64,000 bases of DNA, taken from positions 1 to 64,000 of the forward strand of contig JAQSEB010000242.1 of the NCBI GenBank assembly GCA_030063045.1, in the 5' to 3' direction. Origin of the DNA: Pratylenchus scribneri. Taxonomy: Eukaryota; Nematoda; Chromadorea; Rhabditida; Pratylenchidae. The notes beneath the pieces are model-generated. The model did not search any database and was not told the origin of the DNA. It saw nothing but the letters and a program-made list of their open reading frames with translations. The position numbers and the translations under genes are program-made. This document shows, one piece after another, positions 25,238 to 35,640 of the stretch (position 1 is the stretch's first letter; each line of letters begins with the position of its first letter).

Positions 25238-25390
25238 TTTTTTCAGAATTTGATAAACAGTGTGATTCGGTTGAGTTTTGTTCGTTGATTATGACTCTTT
25301 TTTTATTCAAAATTTTTTTTATATCATCCATAATTGGCCATTGTGCATATATGGAATTTCATTTAATTTAAATGTATATGTTTACACAGC
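25238..25390 (-). promoter_or_regulatory. Conserved 5' flank of small-peptide gene copy 1
   Basis: About 150 bp upstream of the start is strongly conserved with the flank of copy 2 (29929-30090), including the minus-strand TATA-like GATGATATAAAAAAA and CATATATGCACAATGGCCAA. The stretch probably holds the promoter and 5' UTR. Confidence 0.4.
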
Positions 25391-27360
25391 TTTCATTTTC
25401 TCCTATTTTGTTAAATTTCGGATGATAATAAAATTTTCATATATAATCTCTCTGATTTGTAATTTGTATTAACGTAATTTCTGCTATAATTAAATAAATT
25501 GCTTTGTAAATGGCCCTCTCTGCAACTGAAAATTTTTGAAAATAAAATCATAGGTTAATTCATTCTCACTGTAAATTAAGTCACATGAGAAATGAGATTA
25601 TGTTTATGTTTGTTATTTGCTTAGCTTCTTCTATCCTTTAATAATTGCATACAATTGTCAAATGATATTATATTTATATTAGTGATTGCAAATTTTTTGG
25701 TCATTATTTATTTTGACATATTTATCAAATTTACTTGAAATTGAAACCATTAATTAAATTTAATCTATGCTTTTAAATTTTCCATTATTATTATATTCTT
25801 TTCTTCAATAATTGTTCGAATTCATAGAAATGAATCAATTCAAATTCTTGTAAAACACAGCTTATATTAATTAAAAATTTAAATAAAAATAAAAAGAGAG
25901 AAAATCGAAAATATTGATATTAAAAATAAAAATAGGCAGAAAATGATAAAAATTAAAAATTGAGAATAAAAAGAATGAATATATGAATAAATTTGTTGTT
26001 TATTTTATGCATAAGATGGTCAAACAGAGAAACAGAAAAGTACAATTTAAATTTATTTTGATGATTAGTCAATATTTGCTCTTGTCTTTATGTGGTAATG
26101 CTATGATGCACATGCTCATGAATGGAAAAGTGGCGAATGATACAATTATGACGCACATATTTTTAATTTAAAATTGTATTAAGATCACTTGACTTGATCA
26201 ATGTCATTTTTAATGATTTATTCAATTAAAATTTTCTAAAAATAGCATTTAATTGGCAACTTAAAAATGTAAACCAAAAAATTTGCTTTTCTCATTTCCT
26301 ACAAAAAACCCTTTAATTTTACCCATATCAACCCCTCTAAAATTTAGATGCGCAATTCAGAATTTGTCCTCTATTAATGTTTTCTAAATTCTCGACTCAC
26401 ACCTTCGTTTCTCTTTTCAAACGTTTTAAGCTTTGAACACAATGAAAATGTTCGTGTTAGATTAAAAGTTAATGCTTTTCATTGTGAACAGTGAACACCC
26501 CAAAATTTTAGAAGTCAGGTCCGCGTGCACGAGTTTTAATGCTTTAGCATGAATTCGAGCAACAAGAAATATTCATAATGGAAAAATGAAAAAAGCGCAT
26601 AACTCATTCGAGGCAACGATATAGCATGAACTCCAAAACTAAAACAAAGGAGAGCCAAAATTTCAAATATATTCGAAATCATTCGTTTTCGCGGTCATGT
26701 GCAATTGCGTGTTGTTTTCTTTGTGAAATGGCAACGAATTTCTTCTAATTTTTTGACCTCCCTCGCAACACGAACACGAAACCTCTTATTGTGAACTTAA
26801 TTTAAAAGGCTGTTTTTATTAAAGAATACATTTTAATATTATTATTTTTCATTATTCTGAGTAAATTGAAAAATTTTCTACTGCGAATGCGAAGAAATAA
26901 AAATAATAATTAAATAAATAAGATTGAAATGAATGAAAAACAACATTTCAAAATTCAGAAATAAAGATTCAATTCCATTTTTACTTTTAATGCGAAATTT
27001 TTAATGTAAAATGGTCCTTTAAGGGAAAAAGTTAAGTCTAATAAGCTCCATCGGTTAAAATTTAAGCCAAGAATGGCCGAGACTAGGAAAGTTTAATCTA
27101 AAAATGGCCTTGATACGGCAAAATGGTCTTGTGAGGAGAAAATTTAACTAAAAATGGCTCTTAAAAATGCCAAAATTTCGGATATCGGATCGGTTTAGCC
27201 CAAAATATTCGGATGGAATATCGTTTTGGGAAAAAATATCGGATTTCGGATAACAGATTTTGGATAATCCGTGGCTGCTCTGCTACGGAGTCCACTCTTA
27301 CATTTACATTTCCACAGTTCGAACAGGTTTAAAAACTTGCCACTTTAACTATTTACTGAA
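25391..27360. other. Intergenic, partly duplicated block with repeat debris
   Basis: 25400-26400 is an imperfect duplicate of 30100-31050 and shares a patch with 34770-35050. A 61-codon ORF at 25983 is not preserved in the copies. About 26435-26795 has weak inverted ends (GAACACAATG... and its complement) and may be an old MITE. 27000-27170 holds degenerate AAAATGG-type subrepeats. Confidence 0.45.
27170..27282. mobile_element. Degenerate hAT-like MITE end
   Basis: Iterated CGGAT/ATCCG-type words (TTTCGGATATCGGATCGG, ATCGGATTTCGGATAA) end in GGCTGCTCTG, whose complement CAGAGCAGCC resembles the CAGGG-type hAT termini seen elsewhere in the window. The left end and target duplication are not visible. 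Confidence 0.35.
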
Positions 27361-29370
27361 ATGTCATTGGAATCAATTTTGTTGCTGATTGCCTCTCTCC
27401 GCAATCAATTCATTATTTTCTCCATTGCTATCAGTTTGCCCTCAATTTTGCTGTATTTGGCCGAAATATGTATCATTTTGCGGCATAAACAATTCCGTAA
27501 CAAATCATTTTATTTGCTTATCCTCATCAGAGCAATCCCAGTAAATATAGAAATTATTTTAATAAATTAATTCTTTATTTTACCCGGCAGAATTTAATCT
27601 ATACCTTGAATTCCTATTATTTCTATCGAATGCCCATTTTATTTGGCTATTTTCTTTATCCAATCTATCAAAATCTGCCAAATTGGATGTTACGAATGGC
27701 ATTTTTTTTCGTACGTAGCACATTTTGGGCTGATAATTTGGCCACAATTTTTATTCTTCTAAATCGATGGACCGCAATCAAAATGTCTCTACGCTACAAA
27801 ATGGTTCATGAAATTTTATTAATTAATTAATTAATTAATTAATTAATTAATTTAATAGATTTGGCGAAAATATCTAATTTATGCAACAATCATAATATAT
27901 GGACTCCCATCGATTGTATCTTTTGAACATTTTTTTGTAGATGCTTTAAATCAAATTGATATGGCAAATGGCGACAATTCGCCTACAAGTTTCTATATTG
28001 TGCAGGAACATCAGCCCACATTCCCAATAATTGCTATCTTTCCATCCACCTCCATGATTATTTGTATTTTTATTAACATCGCCATTTTATATGAATATCG
28101 AAAACATCAAAAAATAATAGCAGAAAATAAGGAACAAACAATACAGAAAAAAGTGAATACAAAATTGTTGGCCTATGCATCAGGGGTGGGGTCGAAATTT
28201 CGATTTTCGATTTCGATCGTCGAAATTTCGATGTTTTAGTTTCGATTCGATTTCGATTTCGAAAAGCGTCGAGTTTCGAAAAAATTTCGAAAAAGGCAAA
28301 GGGGGGACCCTTTGCTAGTTTCAATCAAAAATTTAGTATATTTTTTGAAACGAATTCCTTTTTTACTTAAAATTTTCTTATTTTTGCTCAAAATATTTAG
28401 TTTTTTAATTTATTTTTCAATTATTAAATCATCAAAATATGTTTTATAATTGTTTTAGGAATAAAAAATGAAAAGTTCAAGATTTAATAATATTATTTTG
28501 TTGATAATGGCCAAAAAATAATGTAACATGGAAAGAACCGCACCTAAAATAATCATCGAAAAAATCTACCAATTAATTTGTCATTTAAAAAATATCAAAA
28601 TAAAACCTTATGAAAAAAAAAAAACCAAAAATTTCTTAAAAAAGAAAAGCTAAGTTCGGTTGGGTATTGGTTTCATTGGCAAACTATTTTGGCCAATAAC
28701 AAAACAAGAAAATTTGGAAAAGTTTCTTTTATTTCACAAAATGCTAAACCCTACAATTTTATTTTTGAAATATCATTGAATATTATTTTTGGATAAAAAT
28801 TTCACTTTTTTGTATTTTCAGAAATTTTTTTCACTTTTTAAACGATTTGAAAATTTTTTTGAAAAATTTCGATTTTCGATTTCGATTATCGAAATTTCGA
28901 TGTTTTAGTTTCGTTTCGATTTCGATTTGGATGTGAGTTTCGATTTCGAAGCAAATTTCGATTTCGATTTTTTTGAGTTTCGACCCCAGCCCTGCTATGC
29001 ATTGATTACATTTGTTGGACATATTATTATGGCGATATATTATGTGAATATTAAATATTAAAAAAATTATATAATTGACAAAATATTGATAGATTAATTT
29101 TTTTAAATTTATATTTTGATTCAGGTTCTAATTTACATTGTTGGAACCATGAATAATATGGCATTGATTGGTGCCGTTTATACCCATTATCCATGGACAT
29201 TGGACATTGGTATTGTAGTTTTACCAAGTTGGCTCCTTTTCTGGGCCAGCGATTCGTTCCGACGCCAAATGATCGCCGATTTTCTGCCAAAATGTTGTCA
29301 AAAAATATTCAAGAAAAAAAAGACGGAAATTACGCCAGTCATTAATTTGAAATTGAATGGAATTCATTGA
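27361..29370 (+). pseudogene. Srg-like serpentine chemoreceptor with a hAT MITE in exon 3
   Basis: Exons 27361-27540, 27591-27803, 27859-28180 plus 29003-29043 (split by the insertion) and 29125-29370. The protein follows the intact paralogue at 41309 through all exons: start MSLESILLLIASLRN, TM3 end FILLNRWTAIKMSLRYKM, IWRKYLIYATIIIYGLPS, and tail LPSWLLFWASDSFRRQM. The NR-W-T-x-I then I-W-x-K-Y-L and LPS pattern resembles Srg receptors. Exon 3 is interrupted at KLLAYA by the 814-bp MITE. The gene is broken unless the element is spliced out: GT at 28186 and AG at 28988-28989 would leave six extra in-frame residues. Everything else is open, so the damage is recent. Confidence 0.8.
28181..28994. 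mobile_element. hAT-type MITE, 814 bp, with perfect 8-bp target duplication
   Basis: The termini are CAGGGGTGGGGTCGAAA and, at the other end, the complement of CAGGGCTGGGGTCGAAA. Flanks are an exact CTATGCAT duplication (28173-28180 and 28995-29002). CAGGG ends and an 8-bp duplication are hallmarks of hAT elements. Both subterminal regions are built of TTTCGATTTCGA words; the middle is AT-rich without coding capacity. Confidence 0.93.
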
Positions 29371-29736
29371 ATGAAGATTAATAGAATTGGAAATGAATTC
29401 GTACATTTGCATTTAATAAAAAAAAATATTAAATTTTGTCACAAAATTATGAGCATGGAAAATACATCAAAAGTGGAAAATTTATATTTTTATGCAATTT
29501 TATTTGTTTCCTTGAGGAATTAATTAATTTGTATCTGTTGCCTCTTTGCATTTCCTTTCCTATCTATTTATGTAGTTATTTTAAATCACAGTACTTGTAA
29601 ATAATTTTTGAGGAAAAATGTATAAATGCATATTGCATATAAGTTAGCATGTTTTTTTTTTTTAAATTTTATGCAAATGCAATTTTACTGGTGCAAAAAT
29701 GAATAGATTTGAATTTGCCATTGTTTATGAATTTGA
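29371..29736. other. Intergenic, AT-rich
   Basis: No gene seen; from about 29600 it duplicates the 3' flank of small-peptide copy 1. Confidence 0.5.
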
Positions 29737-29928
29737 TTATTTCTCTTCCTCATCCTCCAATAATGCAGCTAAAATGTCGAGCCCGAGCATTGTTTTCCAC
29801 GGTTTTGACGGCCCTTTTGATGATTTGTGTTTATGTTTTTTGGCCTGCACACCGCCGAAAGATCCTCCATCTCCAGTGAAAGCCAAGAAGAAAATCATCA
29901 TAGAAAAAAGGAAGAAGAAAAGGCGCAT
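29737..29928 (-). CDS. Small secreted peptide precursor, copy 2 (63 aa)
   Basis: Paralogue of the gene at 25046-25237 with the same plan: leader LFFFLFSMMIFFLAF, Gly-rich spacer, basic cluster KKHKHKSSKG, PSKPWK, hydrophobic TMLGLDILAALL and acidic tail EDEEEK. The start is chosen at the Met matching copy 1 (29928); an in-frame ATG three codons earlier (29937, MKEM) is also possible. In the mature region only a few residues differ (R to H, P to S), while the first leader residues differ more. Function unknown. Confidence 0.75.
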   Translation of the reverse strand: MRLFFFLFSMMIFFLAFTGDGGSFGGVQAKKHKHKSSKGPSKPWKTMLGLDILAALLEDEEEK

Positions 29929-30090
29929 TTCTTTCACAAATTGATGAACAGCAGTGTGATTCGGTTGGGGTTTGTTCGTTGATTATGATTTTTTTTGCAT
30001 TCTAAAATCTTTTTTTATATCATCCATAATTGGCCATTGTGCATATATGAGCACGTAATTTAATTTAAATATACGTGTTTACTCAGCCTT
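29929..30090 (-). promoter_or_regulatory. Conserved 5' flank of small-peptide gene copy 2
   Basis: Matches 25238-25390, including GTGTGATTCGGTTG, GATATAAAAAAA on the minus strand and the TTGGCCATTGTGCATATATG block. Probably the promoter and 5' UTR. Confidence 0.4.
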
Positions 30091-31522
30091 AATTTTCTCC
30101 ATTTTTTGTAAAAGTTGTCGGATGATCATAAAAGTTTCACATATAATCTCTCTGTTTTGTAATTTGTATTAACGTAAATATTTTAATAAATTGTTGTGCC
30201 AAATGCCCTCTTTGCAAGTGAAAATTTATGGAAATAAAATCATAGGTGAATTCAATTCATTTTCACTGTAGAATAATCCCTTGAGATAATATTTGCTTAG
30301 CTTTCTTCTTCCCATTAATAAATTATAATTTCAGCAGTTCTTTGTGTTTTGTGCCTCATCATGATAGTGATTTGTAGATTTTTCATTTTTTACCATTATT
30401 TTGGAATATTTTTCAATTTAATTTTTAATTTTTCTCTTCATAAATCAAATTTCACCATTGAATTAATTGTTCCTTTATTATTAATTATTATTATTTACTA
30501 ATAGAAGAGATAAATGAATTTATAAAATTTTAGCAAAATACAGCTTATAATTAAAAGTATAAAAAGTTTAATTAAAAACAAAAGAGATAAAATCGAAAAT
30601 ATTGAAAGTAAAAATTGGAATTAAAAAGAATGAATATTAGATTGGTTTTTTAATGCAAACACAGAGTAATGGCATGGGTCAAACGTCAAACAGTGAGAAA
30701 CAGAAAAAACAATTCAAATATATTTTGATGATTGTCAACATTTATTCTTTTGATTTTGGAGTAACGCCATGATGCATTTGAGTATAAAAATGATATTTGG
30801 GCACAATGGTGACGCAATACACAATTTATTGTATTGGGTTGCCTTGACTTGATCATTGACATTTTTAATTATATATTCAATGCAATTTTCTAAATATGGC
30901 ATTTAATTACCAATTTAAAAATTTATACCAAAAAACTTGCTACACATTTTTTTCTCATTTCCTATGAAAAAACCCTTCTATCAACCCATTCGAAAATCTA
31001 AATGCGCAATTCGGAATTTGTCCTTTTAAATATCATCAAATTCTCGACTGCGTGACGACTCCGCTTTTCATATACATTTTTTAATAGTCCAAAATAATTA
31101 GCTTCTCATTAATTTTTTTCATTCGAATAAACATTAAAGCATTTCATTTTGGAAATATGGGAATGTGTTTATACATTTTAATTTTTTTCTCTTTCTTAAG
31201 TAACCAATCATAAAAATTAATGTTCGATGAATTCCATTTTGTTTGGTTTTAAACAGAAATCTAGATGTATGCCGGTTTCTTCTTATTTAAGTTGATTTTT
31301 AATTAAAGATGTGGATTATAATTTAAAATGGAGTTAATATAAATTTCAAGAATTTTAATCCATTTTTTAGTCAAAAAATTAAATCAATTTAAAACTAATA
31401 ATCAATTTAATTCAATTAGTGACAAAAAAAAATCCATATTTAGTCAATTATCAAGAAAACAGGTTTTTTATTTAAAATAGATTATAAATTCTGCAATTTA
31501 TTATAATTTCAAAAAATCAAAT
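30091..31522. other. Intergenic duplicated block
   Basis: 30100-31050 is the diverged copy of 25400-26400. 31105-31190 resembles the 5' flank of the other Srsx-like gene. No coding sequence seen. Confidence 0.5.
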
Positions 31523-33617
31523 ATGAACAACAGTTTTTCCTTGGAACAAATTAATCTGGTGAATTAGAAAGGACAAAATGTTATCATTTTTAATAAATAT
31601 TTTAGGTATATTCGGCCTTCAATGAGCACGGCTTTCATTGGGGTTTATTCTGGCCTGCATTTATATATGCAATGATTGCAATGATTGGCATACCGTTGAA
31701 TGCAAGTATTTGCTGGGTGACCGTTAAAAATAGGTTCGAAATTTTATTTGGTAATGATATTGAATAAAAATTTATTATAATAAGAAACATTTAGCTTTTA
31801 ATTGAAAAAAAAAAGAATCTGGTCTCCATCTTTTCCAATTTATGCAAAGCTAGGTAAACATGATGCCAAGATTTATTATAGAGAGATAACATTTCTAAAT
31901 GTTCACATTGCTTACCAAAATTGCCAAATAAGATTGATATCCAATTCTTGCTTATCAGCATCCTTTTACTTTAAAGAAATTTTTTTTAGTTTTAAAAGAT
32001 TCTATAACTAATGGATGAATTCAGTCAGTTAATTTGAGTAGCGAATAGACCGAAACAAATGAATGTCCTTTTTTTCAAAAATTTTAGTTCCCTTCGATGT
32101 AATAACACCTGCATTCTGCTTGCCTTGGATTCCTTCTTTGCAATTCTCCATCAATTGGGCCATTTCTATTTTTTGGTCATTGCCTTGAGTGGCATCAATT
32201 TCTATCCCCTTCGATTGGCTCTACCTATCCAAATTTATTCTGTCGTTGGTGTATATTCTGGTTCCTTGCAGGTCTAAATGTTTTTTTTAAAATTTAATTT
32301 TGAACCAAAAAATCAATTTAATTTCGAGTTCAGATTTTTCATGCCAAGAGGGAAAATTGAAGGTTATTCTACCGGTATATGTTTATGGTCATTCAAGGAC
32401 AGACCTATCCTTAAGTCTAATCCTAATTCCTAATCACCCCTGAGAGTGACTTTTCATTTCTTAAACATCTGTGGACCATGATAACACACAAACCATAAAT
32501 ATCAAATTGTCTAATCTAATTTAATTTTTATTAAATTCGTATTCCTTTGTTGAAAGTTTATATAGGATAAAAATAGACCATTATAATTATTTTAATTTTC
32601 TATTTTTTTTCTATATTTTTAATGTTTTTTCGGCAAAATATTTTTCCATTATTAAATATAATTCTGAAACTAGGTGGCATTGCTCAGCCTGGATCGACTC
32701 TTTTCGGTCTTGGCTCCACTTTGCTATCGTCAATTAAATCAGCGCAAATATATTTTTTGCCATCTTCTTGCAAATGCCGCCATCCACTATCTTTTTCCTT
32801 TCACTAAATATTTCGGCAGCAAATAGCTTACCTGAATGGCCTTGTACCGGTTTCGTTTCTGATTTGATGACTTTACCCAATCTTCCACCAATTTTATGGG
32901 CCATAATTTTGGCAATATTTTCTGCAACAATTTTGGCATATTTACTTGTGGGAATTATGGTCAGGCTGAAAACAGGCAAGTTTCTATGATAGATAAAATT
33001 TAATAATATATTCAAGTAAGTCTTATAAAATAAAAAAAATTATGAGATTTTTATAAAAATTGGAATAATAATTTTTATATTTTGTTTTTAATTCTCAAAA
33101 AGCAAAAAAATGTCTGAATTCGTAAATCCGATTTTGCTACAAGTAATAAAAATGATATATTTTTTTTTAATTTTGCAGAAGTTGCAAATGAAAGACAGCG
33201 GAAAATTTACTTCTCATTATTTTTGATTGTCCTAATCAATGTTGGCGGCTATTTTTGGAGTTTAATCGTAAATTTTCTATATAAACTCTCTTTGTTGCCC
33301 ATCTCATTATTGCAATTTTGGTATATAAATATGCTTACTGATGGTGTCTTATTGAATATTGGTGCAATGTCGAATGCGCCAATTTTATATTATAATAGGT
33401 AAAAAAATAATTTTTATATAAAAATAACCCTAATTTTATTTAATAAATATATCTTTTTAATAATTTTTTATTCCATTTTAGCATTGATTATCGAAATGCA
33501 TATAAAAAGGAATTTAAATCGTTTCTATTATTTCGAATTTTCATCAAAGAACAAGAACAATCTTCAACAATTATTCAAGTTTATCCAATTACGAAAACAC
33601 AAATGAATATTAAATGA
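31523..33617 (+). pseudogene. Srsx-like serpentine chemoreceptor, frameshifted copy
   Basis: Exons 31523-31558, 31606-31733, 32088-32271, 32674-32975, 33179-33398 and 33482-33617. Exons 1-3 match the intact paralogue in exact length (36, 128, 184 nt). Exon 4 is 302 nt instead of 301: one extra base in 32776-32792 shifts the frame, and a TAG follows at 32824-32826. After the shift the other frame continues with ISAANSLPEWPCTG as in the intact gene. The exon 4 donor is GC (gcaagt at 32976). The remaining exons are open, with TM7 end SNAPILYYNR. A single lesion means a young pseudogene or an assembly error. Confidence 0.8.
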
Positions 33618-33767
33618 ATATTTTGCTTAATATAATGTGAATAAAATTTTTAAAAGTAAAATGTTTTTTTTGCAAAATATAATTTTCAATAAAATTTAAG
33701 TCTTAGATAAAATAAATTTGATGTTATGACACGATTTATTTTTTTATGGTCACGTAACAGCATACTT

Positions 33768-34085
33768 TACTCTTTGGCCTATATGTACTCAATATATTTC
33801 AAAAATTTGTAAAAAAATCATAATGAAGGAATATAAATAAACTAAAGGATGGTTGTTCTATAGTTTTTAATAGAAAAAATTATTCAATAAGAAAAATCCA
33901 AAAAAGTTATCATTTTAGAATGTCAAATAATACTCTTTGGCATATATATGTATTAGTCGATATATTTCAAAAATTTGTATAAAAAATCATAATGAAGGAA
34001 TATAAATAAAGTAAAGGATGGATATTCTATAGTTTTTAATAGAAAATATTATTTAATAAGAAAAATCCAAATCATTTTAGGCATA
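33768..34085. repeat. Two tandem copies of an about 160-bp noncoding block
   Basis: 33768-33925 and 33927-34085 share runs such as AAAAATCATAATGAAGGAAT and GGATG-TTCTATAGTTTTTAATAG. They lie between the frameshifted receptor and the relic and may mark the duplication that produced the relic. Confidence 0.7.
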
Positions 34086-34174
34086 ATTGAATTTGGGGCC
34101 ATTTTTTAGAAATACATAAAAAATCAATATGAGGGTATTTTAAAAAAATAAAAAATATAAGACTGTATTTTTTG

Positions 34175-34554
34175 ATGGGGAATATGATTCTATTGATTGT
34201 GTTTATCAATGTTTGCGTTGCGGCTTTTTTTCGGGTTAAATCGTAAATTTTCTCTTCAACCTTTCTCTTTTACAGGTCACATTTCTGCAATTCTGGTATA
34301 TAAATATATTTACAGATGGCTTATTAATAATTATTGAAAACATGACGAATGCACCAATTCTATATTATAATAGGTAAATTTAAAAAATTTGAAGAAATTA
34401 AGCCACCGAAAAGTAATCATTTTTTTATTTTTCAACTTTGGCACAGATTACCGGAACGCATATAAAAAAAAAAGAATTCAAATCGATTCCATTCATAAGA
34501 AGACAACAAGAACAAATATCAATTAATCGCATTTATCCACTTAATCAAAAATGA
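34175..34554 (+). pseudogene. Relic of Srsx-like receptor exons 5-6
   Basis: The segment resembles 33210-33617: degraded TM6 (ATTGTGTTTATCAATG and TTAAATCGTAAATTTTCTC), TGGTATATAAATAT, AATGCACCAATTCTATATTA before a donor, then the last exon with AACGCATATAAAAAA and a tail ending in TGA. Upstream exons are missing and the frame is broken, so it cannot encode a receptor. Confidence 0.7.
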
Positions 34555-35640
34555 ATATTTAATTTTTTAATACGTTTTGAATAAATTCGTAAAAAAATAA
34601 CAGATGAAATATTAAAAAAATGAAATTATTTAAAATAGGCTAATAAGTATTTGTATTTTTCTTTCCTGAAAAACTATGATGGCTTTATGAGGATTAAAAC
34701 ATTTGTCCTACATTTGATTAATATTTTTAAATATTTATCAATTTAAATTATAAAATATTTAATTTTTTTATAATCATAAATATGCTTTTAATTTTTCCAT
34801 TATTATTACATATATAAATAATAAATTAAAATGCTCGTAAAAAACTGCTTATAGAGTGATAAAATCGAAAATATTCATATAAAAATAGGCAGATTTTATA
34901 AAAATTAACCATTGAGTAAAAAGAATGAATATATGAATAGATTCTTATTAGTTTTAATGCATAAAGAAAGAAAAACAGAGAAATTGGTATAAATTAAATA
35001 TACTTTAATGTTTGTACGAAATTTGTTTTTGTTATTTTACTGTACCAAGTGATGTACATGAGTTGCCAACAAATTAACATTCCATGCGAAAGAATTTCCT
35101 AGAAATGAATGGAATAATATGCCCTACCTAGGGCGATGCTCATTTTAATGCAACAGTTTTTATTTACAAATGAGGATTTATAGCAACAAATGGCATGTAA
35201 AATAATAATGCCGTCTGAACATTTCACTTGTTTCGCCATTCATTTTTTGGCTTTTGAGTTTTTTTTTGTCAACAAATTAACATTTGGTTGAAATATTTCC
35301 TAGTAATGAATGAATGTCCGATTTATGACACATTTTAATTGCAATAATTATTTTATTTTTTTTCTGTTAAAAAGAGGAGATTTATGGCACCAAATGGCAT
35401 ATAAAATAATAATGCCGTCTGTACATTTCTCTTTCTTTCGTCAATCATTTTTATCCAACTAAAATGGTGCACGGTAGTCTTATTAGGCTATTATTCGAGC
35501 TTTTTTTGATATATTAAGGGAGAAAGTAAATGAATAATATACGCTTATACAATAAACCAATTAATCAAAAAAATCTGCACGAATCCATTCATTCGCGATT
35601 CAAAAAGTTAACTATAATCGAATCAATTTAATAAATAAGA
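34555..35640. other. Intergenic, AT-rich
   Basis: 34770-35050 has remnants of the block also seen at 25700-26070 and 30400-30730. Two imperfect copies of a CATTTTAATGCAA/AAATAATAATGCCGTCTG block occur near 35150-35240 and 35330-35425. No gene seen. Confidence 0.5.

Noticed and set aside
25983..26171. 62-codon plus-strand ORF with hydrophobic stretch
   Set aside because: Not preserved in the duplicated copies near 30.65 and 34.92 kb, so probably non-coding.
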